Shown here: piece after piece, positions 56,126-63,498 of the stretch
Position numbering within the stretch: position 1 is the stretch's first letter
Layout: each line of letters begins with the position of its first letter
Assembly: GCF_003047295.1 (NCBI RefSeq)
Contig: NZ_PZYZ01000004.1
Coordinates: forward strand, 1-64,000
Reading direction: 5' to 3'
Length of the DNA stretch: 64,000 bases
Source of the DNA: Nocardioides sediminis
Lineage (GTDB): Bacteria > Actinomycetota > Actinomycetes > Propionibacteriales > Nocardioidaceae
Notes under the pieces: model-generated
Databases searched by the model: none
What the model saw: only the letters and a program-made list of their open reading frames with translations
What the model was told of the DNA's origin: nothing
Made by a program: the position numbers and the translations under genes

Positions 56126-56847
56126 GACCCCCACACGTCCGCATCGTCGGCGCCACGGTCCTGGCCGCGGTGCTCGTCGGCGTCGCCGGCTGGCTCGGCT
56201 GGTGGCAGCTCGAGGCCTGGCAGGCCCGGCGGGACGCCGAGGCCCGCGACCTCACCGCGCTCACCCCGGTCGGGATCGAGGAGGTCATGGGGCCCGACGA
56301 CCCGTTCCCCGGCGACCAGGTGGGCCGGCCCGTCGAGGTGAGCGGCGAGTGGCTCCCCGAGGGCACGTTCTTCGTCTCCGACCGGGTCGTGGGCGACGAG
56401 CAGGGCTACTGGGCCGTCGTCCCGCTCGCCGTGGGAGGCGCCGGCGAGCCCGCGATCCCGGTGGTGGTCGGCTGGTCGACCGAGCCCGTGCTGCCGGAGC
56501 CCCTGGCCGGCGAGGCCGAGCTCACCGGCTGGCTGCAGCCCCCCGAGGGCACCGGCGCGGTCGACGACGACCCGGACGACGACGTCGTACCGCAGCTGCG
56601 CATCGCCGACGCGGTCCAGCGCGTCGACGTCGACCTCTACGGCGCCTACCTGGTCGCTCGGGACCCGGCGCAGGACCTCACCGCGGCCGGCCTCGACCAG
56701 CTGCCCGAGGTGGGCACCTTCACAGCGCTCAAGAACCTGCTCTACGCCGCCGAGTGGTGGATCTTCGGCGCGTTCGCGGCCTTCATCTGGTGGCGCTGGA
56801 TCCGCGACCAGCGGGCTGTGGACCGCGTGGGAGACTCGCCGTCGTGA
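56122..56847 (+). CDS. SURF1 family protein
   Basis: 241 residues. Two membrane helices at about 8-25 and 208-229 bracket an extracytoplasmic domain; GWWQLEAWQARRD and VEVSGEWLPEGTFFVSDR, and LKNLLYAAEWWIFGAFAAFIWWRW near the end, fit SURF1. These proteins help insert haem or assemble cytochrome c oxidase. It is overlapped by genes on both sides (GTGA and GTGA). Confidence 0.92.
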   Translation: MRPPHVRIVGATVLAAVLVGVAGWLGWWQLEAWQARRDAEARDLTALTPVGIEEVMGPDDPFPGDQVGRPVEVSGEWLPEGTFFVSDRVVGDEQGYWAVVPLAVGGAGEPAIPVVVGWSTEPVLPEPLAGEAELTGWLQPPEGTGAVDDDPDDDVVPQLRIADAVQRVDVDLYGAYLVARDPAQDLTAAGLDQLPEVGTFTALKNLLYAAEWWIFGAFAAFIWWRWIRDQRAVDRVGDSPS

Positions 56848-57224
56848 AGGCCGCCCTGCTCCGCTACCGCGTCATGGCCACCATCGTCGGTGTGCTCCTC
56901 GTCGTCCTGATCCTGATCGGGGTCCCGCTGGCCAACTTCGACGGGAGCAGCATGTGGGGCTTCATCCCCAGCACCCCGGAGCTGGTGACGCCCGGCTCGA
57001 GCGCGCAGCACGTCGGCGAGGCGATCACCGAGTACCTCGGTGTCGCCCACGGCTGGCTCTACATGGTCTTCCTCGTCACCGCCTTCATGCTCGGGCGCCG
57101 TGCGGACTGGGAGATGCCGTTCCTCGTCGTCACCCTCGTCTGCGGCACCGTCCCGATCCTGTCGTTCTGGGCCGAGCACCGGGCCACGCAGCGGACCCTG
57201 GCCGAGCACGCCGAGCTGAGATGA
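56844..57224 (+). CDS. DUF3817 integral membrane protein
   Basis: 126 residues with three hydrophobic segments (about 9-30, 65-83, 91-110). HGWLYMVFLVTAFMLGRR and the loop before it are typical of DUF3817. No function is known. A DUF3817 gene next to SURF1 is common in actinobacteria, from memory. It overlaps SURF1 by 4 bases. Confidence 0.9.
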   Translation: MKAALLRYRVMATIVGVLLVVLILIGVPLANFDGSSMWGFIPSTPELVTPGSSAQHVGEAITEYLGVAHGWLYMVFLVTAFMLGRRADWEMPFLVVTLVCGTVPILSFWAEHRATQRTLAEHAELR

Positions 57225-57245
57225 GCGCGTGAGAGGCGGCGCGGC

Positions 57246-58094
57246 GTGACCACCGCGTTCGTGCTGGGCGGCGGCGGCATTCTCGGTGCCGTCGAGGTCG
57301 GCATGCTGCGCGCCCTCCTCGAGCGCGGGATCACCCCGGACCTCGTGCTCGGCACCAGCGTCGGCGCCCTCAACGGCGCCCTGGTGGCCCGCGAGCCACG
57401 CCTGCCGGTCATCGAGCGGCTCACCGAGCTGTGGTCCGAGACCGCCCGGTCCCGGGACGTGTACGGCGACCGGCCGCTGCGCACGGTCCGCCGTGCGGTC
57501 GCGACGGGCACCCACATCTACTCGCCCAAGCCGCTGACCCAGCGGCTGGAGGACGAGCTGGGCGACACCACCTTCGCCGACCTCGAGGTGCGGCTCCAGG
57601 TGTGCGCGGCCAGCATCGAGCGGTCGGCCGAGCACTGGTTCACCTCCGGGCCGCTGGTGCCGGCCATCGTCGCCAGCGCCGCCGTCCCCGGCCTGCTCCC
57701 GCCCGCCCGGGTCGAGACCGAGTGGGGGGTCGAGCACTTCCTGGACGGCGGCATCGTCAACTCCATCCCGGTCGGCCGGGCGGTCGCCCTGGGCGCCACC
57801 CGCGTCTTCGTGCTCCAGGTCGGCCGCGTCGACCGCCCGCTGAGCGTGCCCACACGGCCGTGGGAGGTGGCGCGGGTCAGCTTCGAGGTCGCCCGGCGGC
57901 ACCGCTTCACCCGCGAGCTCGCCGAGATCCCCGACGACGTGGAGGCACACGTGCTGCCCGCCGCGGGTACCTCGGCCAAGGACGACTCGATGCTCGCCTT
58001 CCGCGACTTCTCCTCGGTCCAGCGGCGCATCGACGCGTCGTACGACGCCGCGCTGGCCTACCTCGACGAGCACGTCACGACGGACCCTGCATGA
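57246..58094 (+). CDS. Patatin-like phospholipase
   Basis: 282 residues. The oxyanion loop LGGGGILGAVEVG, the nucleophile motif GTSVG (Ser about 38) and the acid DGG (LDGGIVNSIPVG) form the complete Ser-Asp dyad. It probably releases acyl chains from phospholipids. The downstream gene is an acyltransferase that starts inside its stop codon (ATGA), suggesting coupled deacylation and reacylation. It lacks a clear signal peptide, so it is likely cytoplasmic. Confidence 0.9.
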   Translation: MTTAFVLGGGGILGAVEVGMLRALLERGITPDLVLGTSVGALNGALVAREPRLPVIERLTELWSETARSRDVYGDRPLRTVRRAVATGTHIYSPKPLTQRLEDELGDTTFADLEVRLQVCAASIERSAEHWFTSGPLVPAIVASAAVPGLLPPARVETEWGVEHFLDGGIVNSIPVGRAVALGATRVFVLQVGRVDRPLSVPTRPWEVARVSFEVARRHRFTRELAEIPDDVEAHVLPAAGTSAKDDSMLAFRDFSSVQRRIDASYDAALAYLDEHVTTDPA

Positions 58095-59092
58095 CCTGGG
58101 TGCTGCGGCGCATGGTGCTCGCGCCGACGCTCGTCGGCCTCACCGCCCTGCTGTGGGTGACCATGCCGCTGTGGGTGATCGGCGCGGCCGCGGTCTCGCC
58201 GGTGCTGCCCGGCCGCTGGCGGGCGCTGCGGCTCTTCTGGGTGGCCTTCCTCTACCTGACGGCCGAGTCGCTGCTGCTGCTCGTGCTGCTCGGCCTGTGG
58301 CTGGCGTCGGGCTTCGGGTGGCGGATCCGGTCGCCGTACTTCGCCGGCATCCACTACGACCTCGTGCAGTTCACGCTCGTGGGGTTCTTCCGGGAGGCGC
58401 GGCGGGTGCTCGCGCTGCGGATCCGCACCGACGGGCCGGCGCCGGACCGGCACCCCGACACCCCGATCCTGGTGTGCTGCCGGCACGCGGGCCCGGGCGA
58501 CTCGTTCACGCTGATGTACGCCCTGCTGCACTGGTACGGCCGCGAGCCGCGCGTCGTGCTCAAGGACACCCTCGCCTGGGACCCGGCGATCGACGTGATC
58601 CTGCGCCGCATCCCGTCCAGCTTCATCTCGCCGAACCCGGCGGCCGGGGAGGACCTCGAGTCGCAGATCGCGGCGCTGGCCAGCGGGCTGGACACCAACG
58701 ATGCGTTCGTGATCTTCCCCGAGGGCGGCAACTTCACCCCCGCCCGCCGGGACCGGGCGATCGCCCGGCTGCACAAGCTGGGCCTACACCAGATGGCCGA
58801 GCGCGCCGAGCGGATGACCAACGTGCTCGCCCCACGCCCCGGTGGCTTCCTCGCCGCGCTCGACGCGGCCCCGGGGGCGGACGTGGTGATGGTCGCCCAC
58901 ACCGGGCTCGACCACCTGCTCACGGTGGGCGACCTGTGGCGGGAGCTGCCGATGGACAAGACACTGGTGATGCGCTGGTGGGAGGTCCCGCGCGCCGAGA
59001 TCCCCGCCGGCCGCGAGGAGCGGATCGAGTGGCTCTACGGCTGGTGGGAGCACATCGACGGCTGGATCGAGGACAACCGGCCGGTCGCCTGA
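58091..59092 (+). CDS. Membrane-associated 1-acyl-glycerol-3-phosphate acyltransferase-like protein
   Basis: 333 residues. Two N-terminal membrane helices (about 8-36 and 50-78) precede the acyltransferase fold. Its motif I reads CRHAGPGDS (H-x4-D) and motif III FPEGGNFTP. It starts within the patatin stop codon. The acceptor lipid is unknown. Confidence 0.83.
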   Translation: MTWVLRRMVLAPTLVGLTALLWVTMPLWVIGAAAVSPVLPGRWRALRLFWVAFLYLTAESLLLLVLLGLWLASGFGWRIRSPYFAGIHYDLVQFTLVGFFREARRVLALRIRTDGPAPDRHPDTPILVCCRHAGPGDSFTLMYALLHWYGREPRVVLKDTLAWDPAIDVILRRIPSSFISPNPAAGEDLESQIAALASGLDTNDAFVIFPEGGNFTPARRDRAIARLHKLGLHQMAERAERMTNVLAPRPGGFLAALDAAPGADVVMVAHTGLDHLLTVGDLWRELPMDKTLVMRWWEVPRAEIPAGREERIEWLYGWWEHIDGWIEDNRPVA

Positions 59093-59142
59093 CCGCGGAT
59101 CCGGCCGGCCGGGTCGAGGTTGGCGCGCGTTCCCGTGGTTTC

Positions 59143-59196
59143 GCGTGCGCTGCAGCGTGGCCGAACCCACGGAATCACCGGGCGCCCGGTGATTCC
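59143..59196. repeat. Palindromic repeat, copy B (inverted relative to copy A)
   Basis: A perfect 26-bp palindrome (59171-59196), GGAATCACCG-N6-CGGTGATTCC, with the core GCAGCGTGGCCGAACCCAC adjoining. The reverse complement matches copy A over about 50 bases with few differences. Like copy A it lies between convergent genes. Confidence 0.8.
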
Positions 59197-59220
59197 CGGC
59201 CGGACAGGCCCCGAAAATGC

Positions 59221-59254
59221 GACGAGCCCCGGACCAGCAGGTCCGGGGCTCGTC
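59221..59254. terminator. Bidirectional terminator hairpin
   Basis: GACGAGCCCCGGAC and its exact complement form a 14-bp stem with a 6-base loop. On the minus strand it is followed by GCATTTTC, so it fits the end of the repeat-protein gene. Confidence 0.85.
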
Positions 59255-59271
59255 GGTGGTGAGGGCTGTGG

Positions 59272-60099
59272 TCAGTCCCGCTTGCTGTCGGGGATCTCGT
59301 CGACCTCGACGACCTCGGCCGGGTTGTCCGGCGTGGTCACGTCGTGCGGGGTCTCACCGGCGTCGCTGAGGGCCTCGCCCGGGTCGCCGCCGCCGGGGTC
59401 CTCCACGGTCACCGGGTGGGTGGGGTCGGTCATCGCGGAGTCCGAGGACTCGGCGGCCTCCGCGGCGGTCGGGGTGGACGGGTCGAGCGGCGTCTTGATC
59501 GGGTCGGTGAGCGGGTCGCCCGCCGGACCGCTCTTGGGCAGCGGCGACGTCGTCGACGGCGCACCACCGGTGCTGCCCGCCGGAGGCGCCGGGGTGTAGC
59601 TCGACTGCCAGTTGTCCTTGGCCGACTGGGACTGGCGCAGCTTGCCGAACACGGCCGCGCCGACGGCGAGCAGGCCGGTGACCAGCAGGAACGTCTTGAG
59701 CTTGCTGCGCTTCGGCTCGGGCTCCTGCCGGAGCTCGGCGACCTTGGCCGCGGCCAGGTCACGACCTTCGGCGGCCTTCTCGGCGGCCAGCGCGGCACCC
59801 GCGGCGGCCTTTTCGGCGGCCAGGGCCCGGCCCTCGACCAGCACCGGGACGGCGCGGTCGCGGGCGTCCTGGATGAGCGGCACCGCGCGGTCGCGGGTGT
59901 CCTGGAGGAGGGGTACGGCGCGGTCGCGGGCGTCGGTCACCAGCGGCACGGCCTTGTCCCGCGCGTCGCTGATGGCGGGCGCTGCCTTGTCACGGGCGGT
60001 CTCCAGCGCGGCCTCGAGCTGAGGGATGACGGTGTCGGCGACGGACTCCACGTAGTCGTGGGCCCGATCCATGATCGACTTCTTCCTGCCGATGCGCAT
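59272..60099 (-). CDS. Membrane protein with five 11-residue amphipathic repeats
   Basis: 275 residues. Positions 35-89 are five consecutive 11-residue units of the type ARDKAVPLVTD or ARDRAVPLLQD, encoded by 33-base repeats (59833-59997). An Ala/Glu/Lys-rich helix follows, then one membrane helix (about 132-152), then a long Pro/Asp/Gly-rich tail. The repeats would form a long amphipathic helix on a membrane surface. I do not recognise the family. AGGAGG 6 bases before the ATG at 60099 decides the start. Confidence 0.8.
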   Translation of the reverse strand: MRIGRKKSIMDRAHDYVESVADTVIPQLEAALETARDKAAPAISDARDKAVPLVTDARDRAVPLLQDTRDRAVPLIQDARDRAVPVLVEGRALAAEKAAAGAALAAEKAAEGRDLAAAKVAELRQEPEPKRSKLKTFLLVTGLLAVGAAVFGKLRQSQSAKDNWQSSYTPAPPAGSTGGAPSTTSPLPKSGPAGDPLTDPIKTPLDPSTPTAAEAAESSDSAMTDPTHPVTVEDPGGGDPGEALSDAGETPHDVTTPDNPAEVVEVDEIPDSKRD

Positions 60100-60266
60100 G
60101 CGTGGCCTCCTTGTGAGTTGTGCACCCATCTCACCATGCCGCCCGAAAGCACCGACAGCCCCGTCCGGGTGAAGGACGGCGGTGCGGGACCACGTGGCAG
60201 GATCGACGGCGACACGTGCACGACGTCCACGCGGCGTACGCACTCCTGACACGCGAGAGGCAGACC

Positions 60267-60776
60267 ATGGCTGACCCCAAGGCCACCCTGAAGACCACCA
60301 AGGGTGACATCGTCATCAACCTGTTCCCGAACCACGCTCCGGAGACGGTCGACAACTTCGTGGGCCTCGCCGAGGGCACCAAGGACTACAACACCGGCGA
60401 CGGCAGGACGGGCCCGTTCTACGACGGCCTCGGCTTCCACCGCGTCATCGAGGGCTTCATGATCCAGGGCGGGTGCCCGCAGGGCACCGGCACCGGCGGC
60501 CCGGGCTACACGTTCAAGGACGAGATCCACCCCGAGCTCGTCTTCGACAAGCCCTACCTCCTGGCGATGGCCAACGCCGGCCCCGGCACCAACGGCTCGC
60601 AGTTCTTCATCACCGTGGGCGCCACCCCGTGGCTCAACCGCAAGCACACGATCTTCGGCGAGGTCGCCGACCAGGCCTCGCGCGACGTCGTCGACGCGAT
60701 CGCCACCGCCCGCACCGGTGCGATGGACCGACCGGCCGAGCCGATCACCATCGAGTCGGTCACGATCGAGCGCTGA
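60267..60776 (+). CDS. ppiA: Peptidyl-prolyl cis-trans isomerase (cyclophilin)
   Basis: 169 residues. FHRVIEGFMIQGG (with the catalytic arginine), GTGGPGYTFKDE, LAMANAGPGTNGSQFFIT and TPWLNRKHTIFGEV are the cyclophilin core. There is no signal peptide, so it acts in the cytoplasm. It lies 13 bases before the rhomboid gene, as ppiA and a rhomboid do near oriC of Mycobacterium. Confidence 0.95.
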   Translation: MADPKATLKTTKGDIVINLFPNHAPETVDNFVGLAEGTKDYNTGDGRTGPFYDGLGFHRVIEGFMIQGGCPQGTGTGGPGYTFKDEIHPELVFDKPYLLAMANAGPGTNGSQFFITVGATPWLNRKHTIFGEVADQASRDVVDAIATARTGAMDRPAEPITIESVTIER

Positions 60777-60789
60777 GGCACCCACCCGC

Positions 60790-61719
60790 ATGACCCAGCC
60801 GACCTCCGGCGAACCCGCGGCCGGCGTCCCGACCTGTTATCGGCACGCCGGCCGCGAGACCTGGATCCGCTGCCAGCGCTGCGAGCGGCCGATCTGCCCC
60901 GACTGCATGCGGGACGCGGCGGTGGGCTTCCAGTGCCCCAGCTGCGTCGCCGAGGGTGCGAGGTCGACGCGCAGCATCCAGGCGCCGTACGGCGGCAAGC
61001 GCTCGGCCAACCCCGCGCTCACCTCGATGGTGCTCATGGGCATCAACGCGGTGGTGTGGCTGGCGATCCTCGTGACCGGCCGGGCGCGCAGCGAGCTCGT
61101 CGACCTCCTCGGTCTGCGCACCGACGGCGCCTGTGCCCCGGGTGACAGCTACCTCTACGACCTGTCGCGCGCCGCGTGCGACGCCGTGGGCGGCCAGTTC
61201 CTCCCCGGCGTGGCCGACGGCGCCTGGTGGCAGCTGGTCACCAGCCAGTTCACCCACGTGCAGCTGTGGCACATCGCGGGCAACATGCTCGCCCTGTGGT
61301 TCCTCGGCCCCCAGCTCGAGGCCGTGCTGGGCCGGGCCCGGTTCCTGGCCCTCTACCTGGTCTCCGGGCTCGCCGGGTCCGTGGCCGTGCTGTGGCTCTC
61401 CCCGGAGCTGGGCCTGACCGTCGGAGCGTCCGGTGCGATCTACGGGCTGTTCGGCGCCATCGCCGTCGTCGCCCACAAGGTCGGCGGCGACCTGCGCAGC
61501 CTCTTCGGGCTGCTGGCCGTCAACCTCTTCATCACCTTCGCCGTGCCCAACATCTCCTGGCAGGGGCACCTGGGCGGACTCGTCGGCGGCGCGCTGATCG
61601 CCGCGCTGATGGTCTACGCCCCCCGGTCGCACCGCGCCGCCATCCAGTGGGGCGGCCTCGCCGCGCTGACGACGCTGCTCGTCGCGCTCGCGCTGGTCCG
61701 GGTCCTCGCCGTCGCCTGA
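60790..61719 (+). CDS. Rhomboid intramembrane serine protease with N-terminal zinc ribbon
   Basis: 309 residues. Cys16, His19, Cys28, Cys31, Cys36, Cys39, Cys49 and Cys52 form a B-box-like zinc site ahead of six or seven membrane helices. The catalytic serine lies in GASGAIYGLFG and the histidine in GHLGGLVGG; HIAGNMLALWFLG is the L1-region motif. It cleaves transmembrane substrates that cannot be named here. It follows ppiA in the same orientation. Confidence 0.93.
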   Translation: MTQPTSGEPAAGVPTCYRHAGRETWIRCQRCERPICPDCMRDAAVGFQCPSCVAEGARSTRSIQAPYGGKRSANPALTSMVLMGINAVVWLAILVTGRARSELVDLLGLRTDGACAPGDSYLYDLSRAACDAVGGQFLPGVADGAWWQLVTSQFTHVQLWHIAGNMLALWFLGPQLEAVLGRARFLALYLVSGLAGSVAVLWLSPELGLTVGASGAIYGLFGAIAVVAHKVGGDLRSLFGLLAVNLFITFAVPNISWQGHLGGLVGGALIAALMVYAPRSHRAAIQWGGLAALTTLLVALALVRVLAVA

Positions 61720-61986
61720 CGTCCCCCCTGCCGGCCCGCGTCCAACGAGACGGCTGCCGGGGTGTCGGACGATCGCCGGGACGTCCGACGGGGTGGCCGC
61801 CGCGGTGTCGGACGCTGCCCGGGACCCGTCGGGCCGGGCGGTGTCGGCGCGGGGAGGTATGACGTTCTGCGGTACGTCGTACGACGTGGCGGCCATCGAT
61901 GCCCTGACGCATCACGTCCGCGCGCCCCGGGGTGAATGACACCGGTGGGGATTAGCCCGTTCGGCTCCCTCCACAAGTGTGGAATC

Positions 61987-62024
61987 ACCTGTGGAGAACT
62001 ACACGCATGTAGTTCTCCACAGGT
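61987..62024. repeat. 17-bp perfect inverted repeat with DnaA-box-like arms
   Basis: ACCTGTGGAGAACTACA and its exact complement around a CGCA loop. Each arm contains TTCTCCACA or its complement, one mismatch from the DnaA box TTGTCCACA. Confidence 0.85.
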
Positions 62025-62047
62025 TGCTCCCCAGCTGGGGACAAATG

Positions 62048-62087
62048 ACGCCGGCGCCGACCCCCGAACGGGGGCCGGCGCCGGCGT
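62048..62087. terminator. Bidirectional terminator for crgA
   Basis: Two 19-base arms (ACGCCGGCGCCGACCCCCG and its complement with one mismatch) with a 2-base loop. On the minus strand TCATTTGTCC follows. Confidence 0.8.
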
Positions 62088-62106
62088 GCGCGCGGAGGGC
62101 CGGAGG

Positions 62107-62559
62107 TCACTCCCAGCGGGTCGCGAAGGTGAACCCGACCGCCATGAAGGCGATGCCGACGGCGAGGTTCCACTGGCCGAGGTCGTTCATGACCGGCAGG
62201 GCGGACAGGTCGTCGGAGAAGACGTAGAAGGTGCAGATCCACAGCAGGCCGACCAGGAAGCAGCCCAGCATGCCGACGACGACGCCGCGGCCACGGCCCA
62301 GCGGCGTGGACGGGTGTGCCGAGACGGCGAGGCCGAGCATCAGCGCACCGAAGCCGATCACGTAGTTCCAGTCACCGAGGTCGGCGATCGCCTTGGGCGA
62401 CCCCTCCTCGGCGGGGAAGACCGTCGGGTCGGGACGCACGCCGAGGTAGTAGTAGATGATCCAGCCGATGCCGGCCGCGATGAGCAGCAGGGCGACGATG
62501 AACCGCACGGAGAAGACCTTCGACGGGCTGTCGACGAACGTCTCGCTGGACTTGGGCAC
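62107..62559 (-). CDS. crgA: Cell division protein CrgA, internally duplicated
   Basis: 150 residues, against about 85-95 in Streptomyces and Mycobacterium. Two CrgA-like units occur: TM1 (20-40), LGDWN (61-65), TM2 (66-82), then TM3 (92-114), LGQWN (127-131), TM4 (132-146) ending in TRWE. MPKSSETF at the start resembles the family's MPKS N-terminus. CrgA links septal wall enzymes with FtsZ-ring proteins. The GTG at 62559 has GAGGAG 5 bases upstream. It is divergent from DUF881, the order seen in other actinobacteria. Confidence 0.88.
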   Translation of the reverse strand: MPKSSETFVDSPSKVFSVRFIVALLLIAAGIGWIIYYYLGVRPDPTVFPAEEGSPKAIADLGDWNYVIGFGALMLGLAVSAHPSTPLGRGRGVVVGMLGCFLVGLLWICTFYVFSDDLSALPVMNDLGQWNLAVGIAFMAVGFTFATRWE

Positions 62560-62619
62560 GACCACTCCTCATGGCTCACGAACTCAGGCGGCGAGCACGT
62601 CGGGCGCCCACCGGGGGGC

Positions 62620-62625
62620 TAGCGT
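62620..62625 (+). promoter_or_regulatory. -10 box (TAGCGT) of leaderless DUF881 mRNA
   Basis: TAGCGT ends 7 bases before the ATG at 62633. Confidence 0.5.
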
Positions 62626-62632
62626 AGTCGCC

Positions 62633-63451
62633 ATGTCCGCCCCGACCGACCCGCGCCCCGACGCGGCCCGCGACGACGCCCCCGACGTCGACGCCGTGCG
62701 CGCCCGCCGGCGCACGCTCGCGTGGCGGATCGGGACCCCCGCGATGTTCGTGCTCTGCGGAGCGCTCTTCGCGGTCAGCGCCGACCAGAGCGACGGGATC
62801 GACCTGCGCGGAGGCAGCTACACCGACCTCGCGTCGGTCGTGCAGGCCGAGCGCGAGGACACCAACGAGCTGACCGACGAGGTCGCCGACCTGACCGCCG
62901 AGATCGAGACCCTCACCGCCGGGCTGGGGGACCGCACGGTCAACCGCTACCAGGACGAGATCGACACCCTGGTCGACCCGGCCGGCCTCACCCCGCGCTC
63001 CGGGCCGGCGGTGCAGGTGACCCTCACCGACGCCCCCGCCGACATCATCGCCGCCACCGAGCGCAACCAGAACGACCTGGTCGTGCACCAGCAGGACATC
63101 CAGGCCGTCGTCAACGCCATGTGGCGCGGCGGGGCCGAGGCGGTGACCCTGCAGGGCCAGCGGGTCATCTCGACCACGGGCATCAAGTGCGAGGGCAACT
63201 CCGTGACCCTGCACGGCGTGCCCTACTCCCCGCCGTACGAGATCGTCGCCGTCGGCCCGCAGGCCGAGATCCTCGCCTCGCTCGAGTCGGACCCGGACGT
63301 CTCGGTCTACCGCGAGTACGCCGCCGACCCGACCGGCGGGGTCGGCTACGAGGTGGCCACGGAGGAGCGCGTCACCGCGCCGGGCTACGAGGGCCTCCTC
63401 GACCTCACCTACGCGACCCCGATGCCCACGCCGAGCCAGCAGGCCGGCTGA
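62633..63451 (+). CDS. DUF881 family membrane-anchored protein
   Basis: 272 residues. A membrane helix (about 33-50), then a coiled coil (about 68-100, LTDEVADLTAEIETLTAG), then the DUF881 domain (GPAVQVTLTDAP, NDLVVHQQDIQAVVNAMWRGGAEAVTLQGQRV). DUF881 proteins are found beside crgA and division genes in actinobacteria and resemble YlxW/YlxX of Bacillus. Function is unknown. The leaderless start is fixed by TAGCGT at 62620. Confidence 0.93.
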   Translation: MSAPTDPRPDAARDDAPDVDAVRARRRTLAWRIGTPAMFVLCGALFAVSADQSDGIDLRGGSYTDLASVVQAEREDTNELTDEVADLTAEIETLTAGLGDRTVNRYQDEIDTLVDPAGLTPRSGPAVQVTLTDAPADIIAATERNQNDLVVHQQDIQAVVNAMWRGGAEAVTLQGQRVISTTGIKCEGNSVTLHGVPYSPPYEIVAVGPQAEILASLESDPDVSVYREYAADPTGGVGYEVATEERVTAPGYEGLLDLTYATPMPTPSQQAG

Positions 63452-63498
63452 GCCAGGGCCGGTTCGTCAGGCCGGTCCAGCCAGTCAGGCCGGCCGAG

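Larger units (their letters stand above)
61720..62106. other. Intergenic region between rhomboid and crgA genes
   Basis: 387 bases with no gene I can support. It contains TCCACA-AG-TGTGGA at about 61970, the 17-bp inverted repeat at 61987-62024 and the long hairpin at 62048-62087. Sequence before 61930 shows nothing notable. Confidence 0.6.

Noticed and set aside
50554..56847. Open frame of about 2100 codons on the plus strand
   Set aside because: Only its end (from 56122) is SURF1; the rest runs antisense to the MoxR-DUF58-TgpA operon or out of frame with the lipoprotein gene.
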